A stretch of 20,793 bases of DNA from Tychonema litorale BBK16. GTDB taxonomy: Bacteria; Cyanobacteriota; Cyanobacteriia; Cyanobacteriales; Microcoleaceae. The notes below the pieces were generated by a model that saw only the letters and a list, made by a program, of their open reading frames with translations, did no database searches and was not told the DNA's origin. Both the position numbers and the translations under genes were made by a program. This document shows, one piece after another, positions 14,022 through 20,793 of this stretch (position 1 is the first letter of the stretch; every line of letters begins with the position of its first letter). The DNA lies in contig NZ_JAKJHX010000087.1 in assembly GCF_021648855.1 (NCBI RefSeq), positions 1 through 20,793 of the forward strand, read 5' to 3'.

Positions 14022-14708
14022 CTATTTCCGAACGGCTTCCAGTAAGCGAGAATAGTAAAAGCTAGTGCTATTCATGGCTGTTCTTTTAACAACAAAGCCG
14101 TTGTTTTCTAGGATTTTGATAATATCAGCTTCTCGGTGCTGATAAGCGCGAGTAGCTTTGCTGGGCCCGGGAAAAAGTTCGCCAAATTTTTTGAGGGCGG
14201 TAAGTGCTAAGGTTTTGGGAGCAAAACTGAGAATTAGTCGGGATTGGGCGATCGAACTTAGGTGAGCTATCATGTCCGCAACCTTAATTTGAGGATAGTG
14301 GATCAGCACGTCCAAGCAGATAACCGTGTCAAATTTGCCGCTCAAAGCTTCCAAATCTTGGGCTGCGAAGGAGATGTTGTAGAGCTTACCCGGAACGGCT
14401 GTCGATCGCTCGTAGGCCTCTGCTACCATCTTTTCTGAGATATCGCTAGCACAAACAATTGCCCCAAATTCAGCCAGGGGAATGCTGAGAGAACCCACGC
14501 CACAGCCAGCATCGCAGACAGAGAGCCCGCGCAAATTGCCGTCAGCTTCCAGCCATTCGATGACTGTATCTACGGTTTTCTGGTGTCCGGTGCGGATATC
14601 TAGCTGAACTTTATTAACTTTGCCGTCGCCGTAAATTCGCTGCCAGCGATCGAATCCCGTGGAGTTAAAATACTGTTTGACAATATCCTTGTCGTTTACC
14701 AAATTCAT
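14022..14708 (-). CDS. chlM: Magnesium protoporphyrin IX methyltransferase
   Basis: A 228-residue SAM-dependent methyltransferase that methylates the C13 propionate of Mg-protoporphyrin IX, a committed step of chlorophyll synthesis at the membrane surface. The start MNLVNDKDIVKQYFNSTGFD, then RWQRIYGDGKVNKVQLDIR, is characteristic of ChlM/BchM. Motif I VCDAGCGVGSLSIPLAE (about 64-80) binds SAM, and FDTVICLDVLIHYPQ (about 126-140) is the post-motif strand. Length and motifs agree with full-length ChlM, so the gene looks intact. It lies downstream of nagA on the same strand across a repeat-filled gap, so co-transcription is doubtful. Confidence 0.95.
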   Translation of the reverse strand: MNLVNDKDIVKQYFNSTGFDRWQRIYGDGKVNKVQLDIRTGHQKTVDTVIEWLEADGNLRGLSVCDAGCGVGSLSIPLAEFGAIVCASDISEKMVAEAYERSTAVPGKLYNISFAAQDLEALSGKFDTVICLDVLIHYPQIKVADMIAHLSSIAQSRLILSFAPKTLALTALKKFGELFPGPSKATRAYQHREADIIKILENNGFVVKRTAMNSTSFYYSRLLEAVRK

Positions 14709-14763
14709 TAGTCTGCCTGCTACTGAGTTATTGCCAACGGTTAAATATTATAATGCTTCGGGT

Positions 14764-14883
14764 GGTAATTGGGAATTGGTAATTGGGAATTGGTAATTGG
14801 TAATTGGGCATTGTAATCAACAAATAACGAATAACAACTAACAAATAACCAATAACTAATAACTAATAACCAATAACCAATAA
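14764..14883. repeat. Two adjacent heptamer tandem arrays between nagA and chlM
   Basis: Seven units of GGTAATT/GGGAATT/GGGCATT (14764-14812) are followed, after a short spacer, by nine units of CNAMTAA type such as CCAATAA and CTAATAA (14821-14883). The second array begins one base past the nagA stop. Both keep exact 7-base phase. Confidence 0.85.
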
Positions 14884-14884
14884 C

Positions 14885-16135
14885 TTAAAACAATCGATGC
14901 CAAGTCAATTCCTTTGTTGGTTCATCCAAATGCCAACGTAATAATTGAGTAGCAGATTTACCGATTATTCCTGAAAGCCCGTTAGCGAAGCCCTCGAAGA
15001 GGATCGCCTTTCTGGGAGAATCAGTAGCCAGGGCGATCGCAGTTTCCGCGTCACAAATCCCCCATCTTACCAAATTCTGTACTCCCGCCAACAGTGATAG
15101 CGTTGTACCTGCCAAAGTACCAGATTCCAGCGGCGAGTGATAATCTAATCTTAGCCAAGCCGTACCTTTTCTGACCTCAATTTGGCGAGAATCCCAAGGA
15201 TAAACACCATCAGGCAAACCCAAAGGAGCTAAAGCATCACTAACTAAAAAAACACCTGTTTCGTATCTACCAGCCCGCAGCAAAAAATCAATCATTGTCG
15301 GAGAAACGTGCTTTCCGTCAGCAATTAAACCGCACTTAACACCTGGAGAAACTATCGCCGCGCCCAACAAACCCGGTTCTCGGTGGTGTAAACTCGGCAT
15401 AGCATTAAAAGCATGAGTTACCATTGAAGCTCCCCGTGCAAAGGCGTGTTCCGCTTGTTCTGCTGTCGCTTGGGAGTGTCCGAGACTAACTATAATACCC
15501 AAACTTTGCAAATAAGAAATTACTTCGCCACTGGTATCTAACTCCGGTGCTAAAGTAATTATTTTGACAATATCGGCACAATCTCCTAAAACTAACTTGA
15601 CATTTTCGATGGTTAGTGGCAGTAAGAATTGTGATGGGTGAGCTCCTCGCTTGTGGGGGTTGAGAAAAGGGCCTTCGAGGTGAACACCGATTATTTCCGC
15701 TGTTTTGAGTTGATGGGTTGGGGAGGTAGCAGTTTTTATAGTGCGGATAAAATTAGCAATAGTCGAGAGCGATCGTCTAAACTTATCTAGTGAAGTTGTC
15801 ACCAAAGTTGGTAGAAAAGCATCAACTCCCTGATTCCATAAAAATTGACAAATTGTGGGCAAAAATTCAATATGCTTATTTTCTAAATCTGGGAAAGCTA
15901 AACCTAGGGCTCCGTTAATTTGCAAGTCAACTCCACCGAGAGAAAGCCAATCTCCTGCTGCATCGAGGATTTGTAAATCTGGGGTAGAAGCCAGTTTAAA
16001 GACTTTATTCATCGGACAAACTTCTTGAATTATGCCAGTTTTATTAACAGCCAGCATCTGCAAGTCCTGGAAACCGGGGAGCTTTGCATTGAGAATATTT
16101 GTAGGGGCTAAATTTGGGGTGGTGGCTTCAGTCAT
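14885..16135 (-). CDS. nagA: N-acetylglucosamine-6-phosphate deacetylase
   Basis: A 416-residue amidohydrolase that removes acetate from GlcNAc-6-phosphate, feeding amino-sugar recycling in the cytoplasm. The family marks are VDLQINGALGLAF (69-81, where NagA has Q-x-N in place of the usual H-x-H), the metal ligand Glu154 in HLEGPF, His220 in SLGHSQAT, His241 in VTHAFNAM and the catalytic Asp300 in VSDALAPLG. All key residues are present and the length is close to, slightly longer than, typical NagA. No nagB or transporter gene is next to it, so peptidoglycan or chitin recycling roles are equally possible. The ATG is well separated from the divergent purE gene. Confidence 0.92.
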   Translation of the reverse strand: MTEATTPNLAPTNILNAKLPGFQDLQMLAVNKTGIIQEVCPMNKVFKLASTPDLQILDAAGDWLSLGGVDLQINGALGLAFPDLENKHIEFLPTICQFLWNQGVDAFLPTLVTTSLDKFRRSLSTIANFIRTIKTATSPTHQLKTAEIIGVHLEGPFLNPHKRGAHPSQFLLPLTIENVKLVLGDCADIVKIITLAPELDTSGEVISYLQSLGIIVSLGHSQATAEQAEHAFARGASMVTHAFNAMPSLHHREPGLLGAAIVSPGVKCGLIADGKHVSPTMIDFLLRAGRYETGVFLVSDALAPLGLPDGVYPWDSRQIEVRKGTAWLRLDYHSPLESGTLAGTTLSLLAGVQNLVRWGICDAETAIALATDSPRKAILFEGFANGLSGIIGKSATQLLRWHLDEPTKELTWHRLF

Positions 16136-16161
16136 CCGATTTTATATTTTAGATTTATAGC

Positions 16162-16189
16162 AGAAGGAAGAAGGAAGAAGGAAGAAGGG
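16162..16189. repeat. Heptamer tandem array AGAAGGA upstream of purE
   Basis: Four 7-base units (AGAAGGA x3 and AGAAGGG) lie between nagA and purE. The last unit looks like a Shine-Dalgarno for an upstream in-frame ATG at 16194, so the repeat may affect the purE start. Confidence 0.75.
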
Positions 16190-16253
16190 ATATATGCAAC
16201 TTTCGATTAAATTGGTATTAGTATTGAGCGGAAACCTCGAATTTTTAAATTAC

Positions 16254-16775
16254 ATGAATCAACCGATAGTTGGAATTATCATGGGTAGCGATTCTGATTT
16301 GCCTACAATGAAAGATGCGATCGCAGTTTGCGAAGAATTCAATATACCTTGCTCCGTTGCGATCGTCTCTGCTCACCGTACCCCTGAGCGCATGGTGGAA
16401 TATGCCCAAAGCGCGCACTCACGGGGATTGAAAGTGATTATCGCAGGTGCTGGGGGTGCAGCGCACTTACCTGGTATGGTAGCATCTTTAACACCTTTGC
16501 CGGTGATTGGTGTGCCAGTGCCGAGCCGTCATCTGCAAGGATTAGATTCTTTGTACTCGATCGTCCAAATGCCAGCGGGGATACCGGTAGCAACTGTCGC
16601 GATCGGCAACGCTAAAAATGCTGGATTACTGGCAGTTCAGATTTTAGCAGTTTACCAGCCTGATTTGCTAGAGCGAATCCTGGATTACCGCAAAACTTTG
16701 TCGGAATCTGTCATGAAAAAACAAAATCAGCTAGAAGAGCTAGGCTATCATAACTATCTGGATCTCAAAAAATGA
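16254..16775 (+). CDS. purE: N5-carboxyaminoimidazole ribonucleotide mutase (PurE)
   Basis: Catalyses the rearrangement of N5-CAIR to CAIR in purine synthesis, in the cytoplasm. From ATG 16254 it has 173 residues, starting [25 protein letters not shown] binds the phosphate, SAHRTPERM carries the catalytic histidine, and [15 protein letters not shown] and [20 protein letters not shown] complete the active site. This start matches where bacterial PurE proteins normally begin. The frame also has an ATG at 16194 preceded by GAAGGG, which would add 20 residues of no recognised domain; the internal ATG has only a weak ribosome site, so the true start is uncertain. The class is PurE I by its short length and lack of fusion. 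Confidence 0.93.
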   Translation: MNQPIVGIIMGSDSDLPTMKDAIAVCEEFNIPCSVAIVSAHRTPERMVEYAQSAHSRGLKVIIAGAGGAAHLPGMVASLTPLPVIGVPVPSRHLQGLDSLYSIVQMPAGIPVATVAIGNAKNAGLLAVQILAVYQPDLLERILDYRKTLSESVMKKQNQLEELGYHNYLDLKK

Positions 16776-16843
16776 CCGAGAAAATTTTGTAGTATAATTG
16801 GGAAATTTTCAGATTATAGTTTAGCTGATTAGTTGTAGAGAGG

Positions 16844-18412
16844 ATGACAGTGACTAAATTGAATATCGGAAGGAAAAAGTCAAAAACAGTCAGGCGAGGG
16901 TCTTTAAATTTGGCAATAGCCAAGCCTGGGACTAAGGTTAACAGGTTCAAGAAATTACAAATAGCGATCGCACGGCTCAGTCCCAGTTGGCAAGCCTGTA
17001 TACCTTTGGCTGCAATCATCGTCTTGGTTTGGGGATATGCGGCGGTAGCTCAAACTCCGCCCAAGCCGAGCACCGAGGAGCAATTGGCAAGCCTCAAAGT
17101 GGGCATGGATACCATGTGGGTGATGGTGGCTGGGATGCTGGTGTTCTTTATGAATGCTGGTTTTGCGATGTTAGAAACCGGTTTCTGTCGCCAGAAAAAT
17201 GCAGTCAACGTGCTGGCAAAAAACTTAATTGTGTTTGCGCTGTCTACGATCGCATATTGGGCGATCGGCTTTGCGTTGATGTTCAGCGATGGCAATGGTT
17301 TGATTGGCACAAGCGGCGGATTTTTCCTATGGAATGTAGCGGACAACAGCCCCGCCACAGGAGAGGCTTACAAAGGTATTTTCAGTTCTCTAAATTGGAC
17401 AGGAGTACCTCTGAATGCTAAATTCTTTTTCCAATTAGTTTTTGCCGGAACTACGGCCACGATCGTTTCTGGAGCCGTTGCAGAGCGAATTAAATTCCTT
17501 GACTTCTTAATTTTCAGCTTGTTGCTAGTAGGAATTGCTTACCCGATTACCGGACACTGGATTTGGGGCGGCGGCTGGCTGGCAAAAGCCGGTTTCTACG
17601 ATTTTTCAGGTTCGACAGCGATTCACTCTGTCGGCGGTTGGGCTGCTTTGATGGGAGCAGCATTTTTGGGGCCGCGGATTGGCAAGTACCGCAACGGCGA
17701 TACTGTAGCAATGCCGGGACACAACATGAGTATTGCTACCCTGGGCTGTTTGATTCTGTGGTTGGGTTGGTTCGGGTTCAATCCCGGTTCGACAATGGCA
17801 GTTGATCCCAATGCGATCGCCCACATTGCCATCACCACCAACACCGCAGCAGCCTTCGGAGGAGTTGCAGCCACCATCACAGCTTGGCTGTACCTGGGCA
17901 AACCCGACCTTTCCATGGTGATTAATGGCATCCTGGCTGGCTTAGTCGGAATTACTGCCGGTTGCGCTTATATCAACGTACCCAATGCTGCGATTATCGG
18001 TACTATCGCAGGTATTCTGGTCGTTTTCGCCGTAACTTTCTTTGACAACTTGAAAATTGACGACCCTGTAGGGGCAACCTCGGTTCACCTAGTCTGCGGG
18101 ATTTGGGGAACTCTGGCAGTTGGCTTATTTGCCGACGGCCCGACAACAGGTATTTATACCGCAGGCCCGAAAGCGGGATTGCTGGTAGGGGGAGGTTTCG
18201 ATCAACTAATACCACAGTTAATCGGGATTATATCTGTAGGCGGGATGACCGTGTTGCTGAGTACGATTTTTTGGTATGCACTCAAGGTTTTGCTGGGCAT
18301 CCGAGTGAGTGCAGCAGAAGAAGCCGAAGGTTTGGATATCGGAGAACACGGGATGGAAGCCTACAGCGGTTTTGTCAAAGAAGCAGACTTTGGCAGCAAA
18401 AACAACAGTTAG
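16844..18412 (+). CDS. amt: Ammonium transporter, Amt family
   Basis: A 522-residue integral membrane protein that conducts ammonium or ammonia across the cytoplasmic membrane. Residues 1-50 form an unusual basic extension ([14 protein letters not shown]), followed by a hydrophobic signal-like segment ending YAAVAQ (about 52-70). The Amt core has about 11 segments with [28 protein letters not shown] and GHWIWGGGW. The conserved Asp253 and twin pore histidines His261 (STAIHSVGG) and His415 ([10 protein letters not shown]) are present. The C-terminal tail [12 protein letters not shown] is the usual cytoplasmic end that interacts with PII in related proteins. GAGAGG stands directly before the ATG, and a TATAAT lies at about 16793. 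The ETGFCR variant places it in a different Amt subtype from the downstream copy. Confidence 0.93.
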   Translation: MTVTKLNIGRKKSKTVRRGSLNLAIAKPGTKVNRFKKLQIAIARLSPSWQACIPLAAIIVLVWGYAAVAQTPPKPSTEEQLASLKVGMDTMWVMVAGMLVFFMNAGFAMLETGFCRQKNAVNVLAKNLIVFALSTIAYWAIGFALMFSDGNGLIGTSGGFFLWNVADNSPATGEAYKGIFSSLNWTGVPLNAKFFFQLVFAGTTATIVSGAVAERIKFLDFLIFSLLLVGIAYPITGHWIWGGGWLAKAGFYDFSGSTAIHSVGGWAALMGAAFLGPRIGKYRNGDTVAMPGHNMSIATLGCLILWLGWFGFNPGSTMAVDPNAIAHIAITTNTAAAFGGVAATITAWLYLGKPDLSMVINGILAGLVGITAGCAYINVPNAAIIGTIAGILVVFAVTFFDNLKIDDPVGATSVHLVCGIWGTLAVGLFADGPTTGIYTAGPKAGLLVGGGFDQLIPQLIGIISVGGMTVLLSTIFWYALKVLLGIRVSAAEEAEGLDIGEHGMEAYSGFVKEADFGSKNNS

Positions 18413-18565
18413 AATCTTTGATTGAGAATCCCCTATTCTTAAAATGGGGGATTGAAAATATAGTGCTTGATGCTAAACAGGATTGATGCGAAAATTGAGC
18501 GGTGGAATTTGATAAAGTGATTCGTGCCGATTATTTGTTATGGTGCTTGCAAATCGCCTGAGTTT

Positions 18566-19468
18566 ATGGAGAAGTTTGGAGGATTTAGCGGACGTCGGGC
18601 TCATAGACCCATATTCGCGAGGGAACGATCGAAAAATGTTCCGTTTTGGGCTTTGCTATCTCTGCTTACAAACGGGGTACTCATAGTAACAGTAGTTCAG
18701 CTTATGGTGGGGGGACAAGAATTGCCAGAAAGCTCCCCTGCCAGTGCTGCGGTGAGTGCTGCTAGGCTTGAGGAAATAATTCCCCAGCGGAATTCTACAA
18801 AATCCGTCTCAGATCAGCCTATTTCGGGACAGCGACACAAGTGGACTTACCAGCAGTGGGTCACTCAGTTGGGGCGGGAAGCTGAGGCGGTGGCGATGAA
18901 TCGCCCCTCAAAACTGACTGTTTTGGTTGGGGATTCTCTGAGTATGTGGTTTCCGACTAAGCTGTTGCCGATCGATCGAATTTGGCTGAATCAGGGGATT
19001 TCGGGAGAGACTTCGGTGGGTTTGCTGAAGCGGTTGCAGATATTCGATCGCACTCAGCCGGATGCTGTTTTTGTGATGATTGGGATTAACGATTTGCTCA
19101 AAGGGACAAGTGACGAAGGAATTTTGAACAACCAGCGGCAGATTATTCGAGATTTGCGGTGGGCACACCCCAAGGCAAAAATCGTGGTTCAGTCGATTTT
19201 GCCACACAGCGGGGAACAGGCTACTTGGGAAAATCGCGATCGGCTATTGGCTATTTCTAACAGTCGGATTCGCGAGATTAATCAGCGACTCAGAGAAATC
19301 GCCAGCATGGAAAATGCTTTATATCTGGATTTGTACCCGCTGTTTACCGATACTGACGGCAATTTGCAAACCGAACTGAGCACTGATGGTTTACACCTCA
19401 ACGATCGAGGCTACTTGGTTTGGCGATCGGCCCTACAGCTTTTCAGTCAGATCCAGTTAAAAAATTAG
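18566..19468 (+). CDS. SGNH/GDSL-type hydrolase with N-terminal membrane anchor
   Basis: A 300-residue protein from ATG 18566. A basic N-terminus precedes one membrane segment, WALLSLLTNGVLIVTVVQLM (28-47), so the enzyme should face the periplasm. The SGNH blocks are clear: LVGDSLSMWFP (nucleophile Ser124), NQGISGETS (oxyanion Gly), FVMIGINDLL (Asn175) and STDGLHLNDRGY (Asp274, His277). It is probably an esterase or acetylhydrolase on lipids or glycans; the substrate cannot be read from sequence. The frame extends 14 codons upstream to a GTG at 18524; the ATG is preferred because the extension looks random, though its ribosome site is weak. It lies between two ammonium transporter genes on the same strand. 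Confidence 0.88.
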   Translation: MEKFGGFSGRRAHRPIFARERSKNVPFWALLSLLTNGVLIVTVVQLMVGGQELPESSPASAAVSAARLEEIIPQRNSTKSVSDQPISGQRHKWTYQQWVTQLGREAEAVAMNRPSKLTVLVGDSLSMWFPTKLLPIDRIWLNQGISGETSVGLLKRLQIFDRTQPDAVFVMIGINDLLKGTSDEGILNNQRQIIRDLRWAHPKAKIVVQSILPHSGEQATWENRDRLLAISNSRIREINQRLREIASMENALYLDLYPLFTDTDGNLQTELSTDGLHLNDRGYLVWRSALQLFSQIQLKN

Positions 19469-19516
19469 TCCGTGGTCATTGGTCAGTGGTCATTTGTCAT
19501 TTGTTAACTATCAACG

Positions 19517-19550
19517 GTCAACAGTCAACAGTCAACAGTCAACAGTCAAC
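19517..19550. repeat. Heptamer tandem array GTCAACA
   Basis: Four full GTCAACA units and a partial fifth follow a more degenerate GGTCATT/TGTCATT stretch (19475-19503). It is the period-7 repeat class seen elsewhere in the window, here downstream of the hydrolase gene. Confidence 0.85.
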
Positions 19551-19620
19551 TATTACTCCGTAGTCAGGGGTGATGTCAAGTACCTGAAGATAGATTAATA
19601 AGATATAAATACAAATTTTA

Positions 19621-19634
19621 GTATATTTAGATAC
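19621..19634 (+). promoter_or_regulatory. Candidate NtcA binding site upstream of the second amt gene
   Basis: GTATATTTAGATAC matches the NtcA palindrome GTA-N8-TAC exactly. NtcA activates nitrogen-assimilation genes, including amt genes, in cyanobacteria, so the context is right. No good -10 box lies at the usual 22-base distance (a TATATT is about 40 bases downstream), and the site is 220 bases before the start codon, so this remains a candidate. Confidence 0.35.
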
Positions 19635-19853
19635 AGAAAAATCAGACTCACAAATGGTGCAATCCAAAGGTCACTATATTTGTGATGAAAAATTGACGAT
19701 TTTAGTTGAGGACTGGGAATTATCTATTGTAAGATTCGTTTCCATCAGACAGCGGCTTAAAACCAAATAACTATTGCATCTACTAATGGATCCTCATATC
19801 TAAAATCCGCTCGGTCAACTCTGTAAACTACTGGGTACTAGAGGTACAGTAAC

Positions 19854-20793
19854 GTGTTCAAAAAAAGTTTAACGATCGCACTAATTGCACTGTGGCTGTT
19901 GAGCTGGCCAATGATGGATAATGCCTTAGCTCAAGAATCTGCCCCAGCCGCTGCTGCTGTGGTCGAAAATCTGATCGACTCTGGCGATACAACTTGGATG
20001 TTAGTTTCCTCAGCACTGGTGCTGTTAATGACACCAGGGCTAGCATTTTTTTATGGAGGATTAGTGCGATCGCGCAACGTCCTCAACACCATGATGATGA
20101 GTCTAGTCATGATGGGACTGATCGGTGTCACCTGGACACTGTGGGGCTACAGTTTAGCTTTTGACGTTACCACCCCCGCGTCAGAAGGCTTTGGCAAAGG
20201 ATTTGAAGCTTTCATCGGTGGCCTAGACTGGATGTTTCTGAATAACGTTGCAGCCGACAAAGTAGATCCGATCGGCTACGCACCGACTATTCCGCACCAA
20301 GTATTTATGGTGTATCAGATGATGTTCGCCATCATCACTCCGGCGTTAATTTCCGGGGCGATCGTCGAACGAGTCACATTTAAAACCTATTTCTGGTTCG
20401 TGCTACTGTGGTCCACCTTCATCTACTCTCCTTTAGCCCACTGGGTTTGGGGTAGAGGCTGGATGGGGGCAATGGGAGCTCTCGACTTTGCCGGTGGCAC
20501 AGTCGTTCACATCAGTTCCGGCGTTTCTGCGGTAGTCGCAGCTTGGGTAATTGGCCCACGTAAAGACTTTCAAAGCAAGCCCCATACCCCCCACAACGTG
20601 CCCTACGTGTTGTTGGGTATTGGAATGCTGTGGTTCGGCTGGTTTGGCTTCAACGGTGGCAGTGCTTTGAGTTCCGGTTCTTTAGCAACTGTAGCCTTTG
20701 TCACCACCATGATTTCTGCCGCAGCCGGTGGCTTAACCTGGACAATTATCGAATGGGTACTCCGAGGCAAACCAACAGCAGTTGGGATTGCTA
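19854..20793 (+). CDS. amt: Ammonium transporter, Amt family, incomplete at window end
   Basis: The first 313 residues of a second Amt protein; the frame is still open at the window edge. The GTG start has GAGGT 6-7 bases upstream. Residues 1-27 are a signal peptide (SLTIALIALWLLSWPM, end NALAQ). The core shows WMLVSSALVLLMTPGLAFFY and GGLVRSRNVLNT, the conserved Asp211 and His219 in LDFAGGTVVHISSG, and LGIGMLWFGWFGFNGGSAL. The FFYGGLVR motif marks the classical AmtB/Amt1 type, unlike the ETGFCR type upstream. Tandem amt genes occur in other cyanobacteria such as Anabaena. The second pore histidine and the tail lie outside the window. Confidence 0.93.
   Translation, partial: MFKKSLTIALIALWLLSWPMMDNALAQESAPAAAAVVENLIDSGDTTWMLVSSALVLLMTPGLAFFYGGLVRSRNVLNTMMMSLVMMGLIGVTWTLWGYSLAFDVTTPASEGFGKGFEAFIGGLDWMFLNNVAADKVDPIGYAPTIPHQVFMVYQMMFAIITPALISGAIVERVTFKTYFWFVLLWSTFIYSPLAHWVWGRGWMGAMGALDFAGGTVVHISSGVSAVVAAWVIGPRKDFQSKPHTPHNVPYVLLGIGMLWFGWFGFNGGSALSSGSLATVAFVTTMISAAAGGLTWTIIEWVLRGKPTAVGIA

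Noticed and set aside
14764..14883. Possible CRISPR-like array
   Set aside because: The units are 7 bases, contiguous and without spacers; this is a heptamer tandem repeat, not a CRISPR array, and no cas genes are present.
16776..16843. NtcA site before the first amt gene
   Set aside because: I looked for GTA-N8-TAC and found none; only a TATAAT-like box is visible.
17563..18486. Several long alternative frames inside the first amt gene
   Set aside because: They are shadows of the clearly homologous Amt frame and have implausible composition.
19836..19848. GTACTAGAGGTAC as an NtcA site
   Set aside because: The spacing is 7 rather than 8 bases and it overlaps the Shine-Dalgarno of the second amt gene.

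Overview
The window looks like chromosomal DNA of a filamentous, non-heterocystous cyanobacterium of the Microcoleus/Oscillatoria/Phormidium type. The basis is the very frequent HIP1 octamer GCGATCGC, many arrays of period-7 short tandem repeats between genes, dispersed palindromic repeats, and clearly cyanobacterial genes (chlM, a COP23-domain gene, paired Amt transporters). I see no tRNA, rRNA, CRISPR array or intact insertion sequence. The species assignment is inference.

Layout. 1-2230: a phosphoglucomutase/phosphomannomutase-family enzyme and a DUF423 membrane protein, both on the minus strand. 2289-3650: small stress or toxin-antitoxin genes: a DUF4926 protein, a BrnA antitoxin with a damaged BrnT toxin (minus strand), and a divergent two-gene module (plus strand) made of a DUF4258-like protein and an acidic partner. 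3655-4075: a nest of repeats with inverted ends. 4076-8116: a minus-strand cluster transcribed in the order COP23-domain protein, trypsin-like protease, second trypsin-like protease, 490-residue exported protein of unknown function. 8562-10925: a repeat-rich gap, then a 687-residue protein with RTX calcium-binding repeats (minus strand). 11229-11552: a small unknown gene. 12117-13443: an NB-ARC ATPase gene broken by an internal deletion that joins the ATPase part, out of frame, to a TPR tail. 13463-13863: a DUF6888/DUF6887-like pair. 14022-16135: chlM and nagA (minus strand). 16254-20793: purE, an Amt ammonium transporter, an SGNH/GDSL hydrolase and a second, truncated Amt running off the window (plus strand).

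The most interesting signal is a pair of long 5' leaders. One precedes the COP23/protease cluster and the other precedes the RTX gene. They share three blocks of near-identical sequence in the same order and nearly the same spacing. Each ends in a strong hairpin followed by a U-rich run, placed before the ribosome binding site. This is the architecture of a transcription-attenuation RNA. Independently, the last gene of the protease cluster and the RTX protein appear to share two protein modules. Together these suggest one co-regulated set of exported proteases and partner proteins controlled by a leader RNA that I do not recognise.

A second theme is decay and rearrangement by repeats: the BrnT toxin and the NB-ARC gene each carry an internal deletion, and the last ~15 codons of one protease are made of dispersed repeat sequence.
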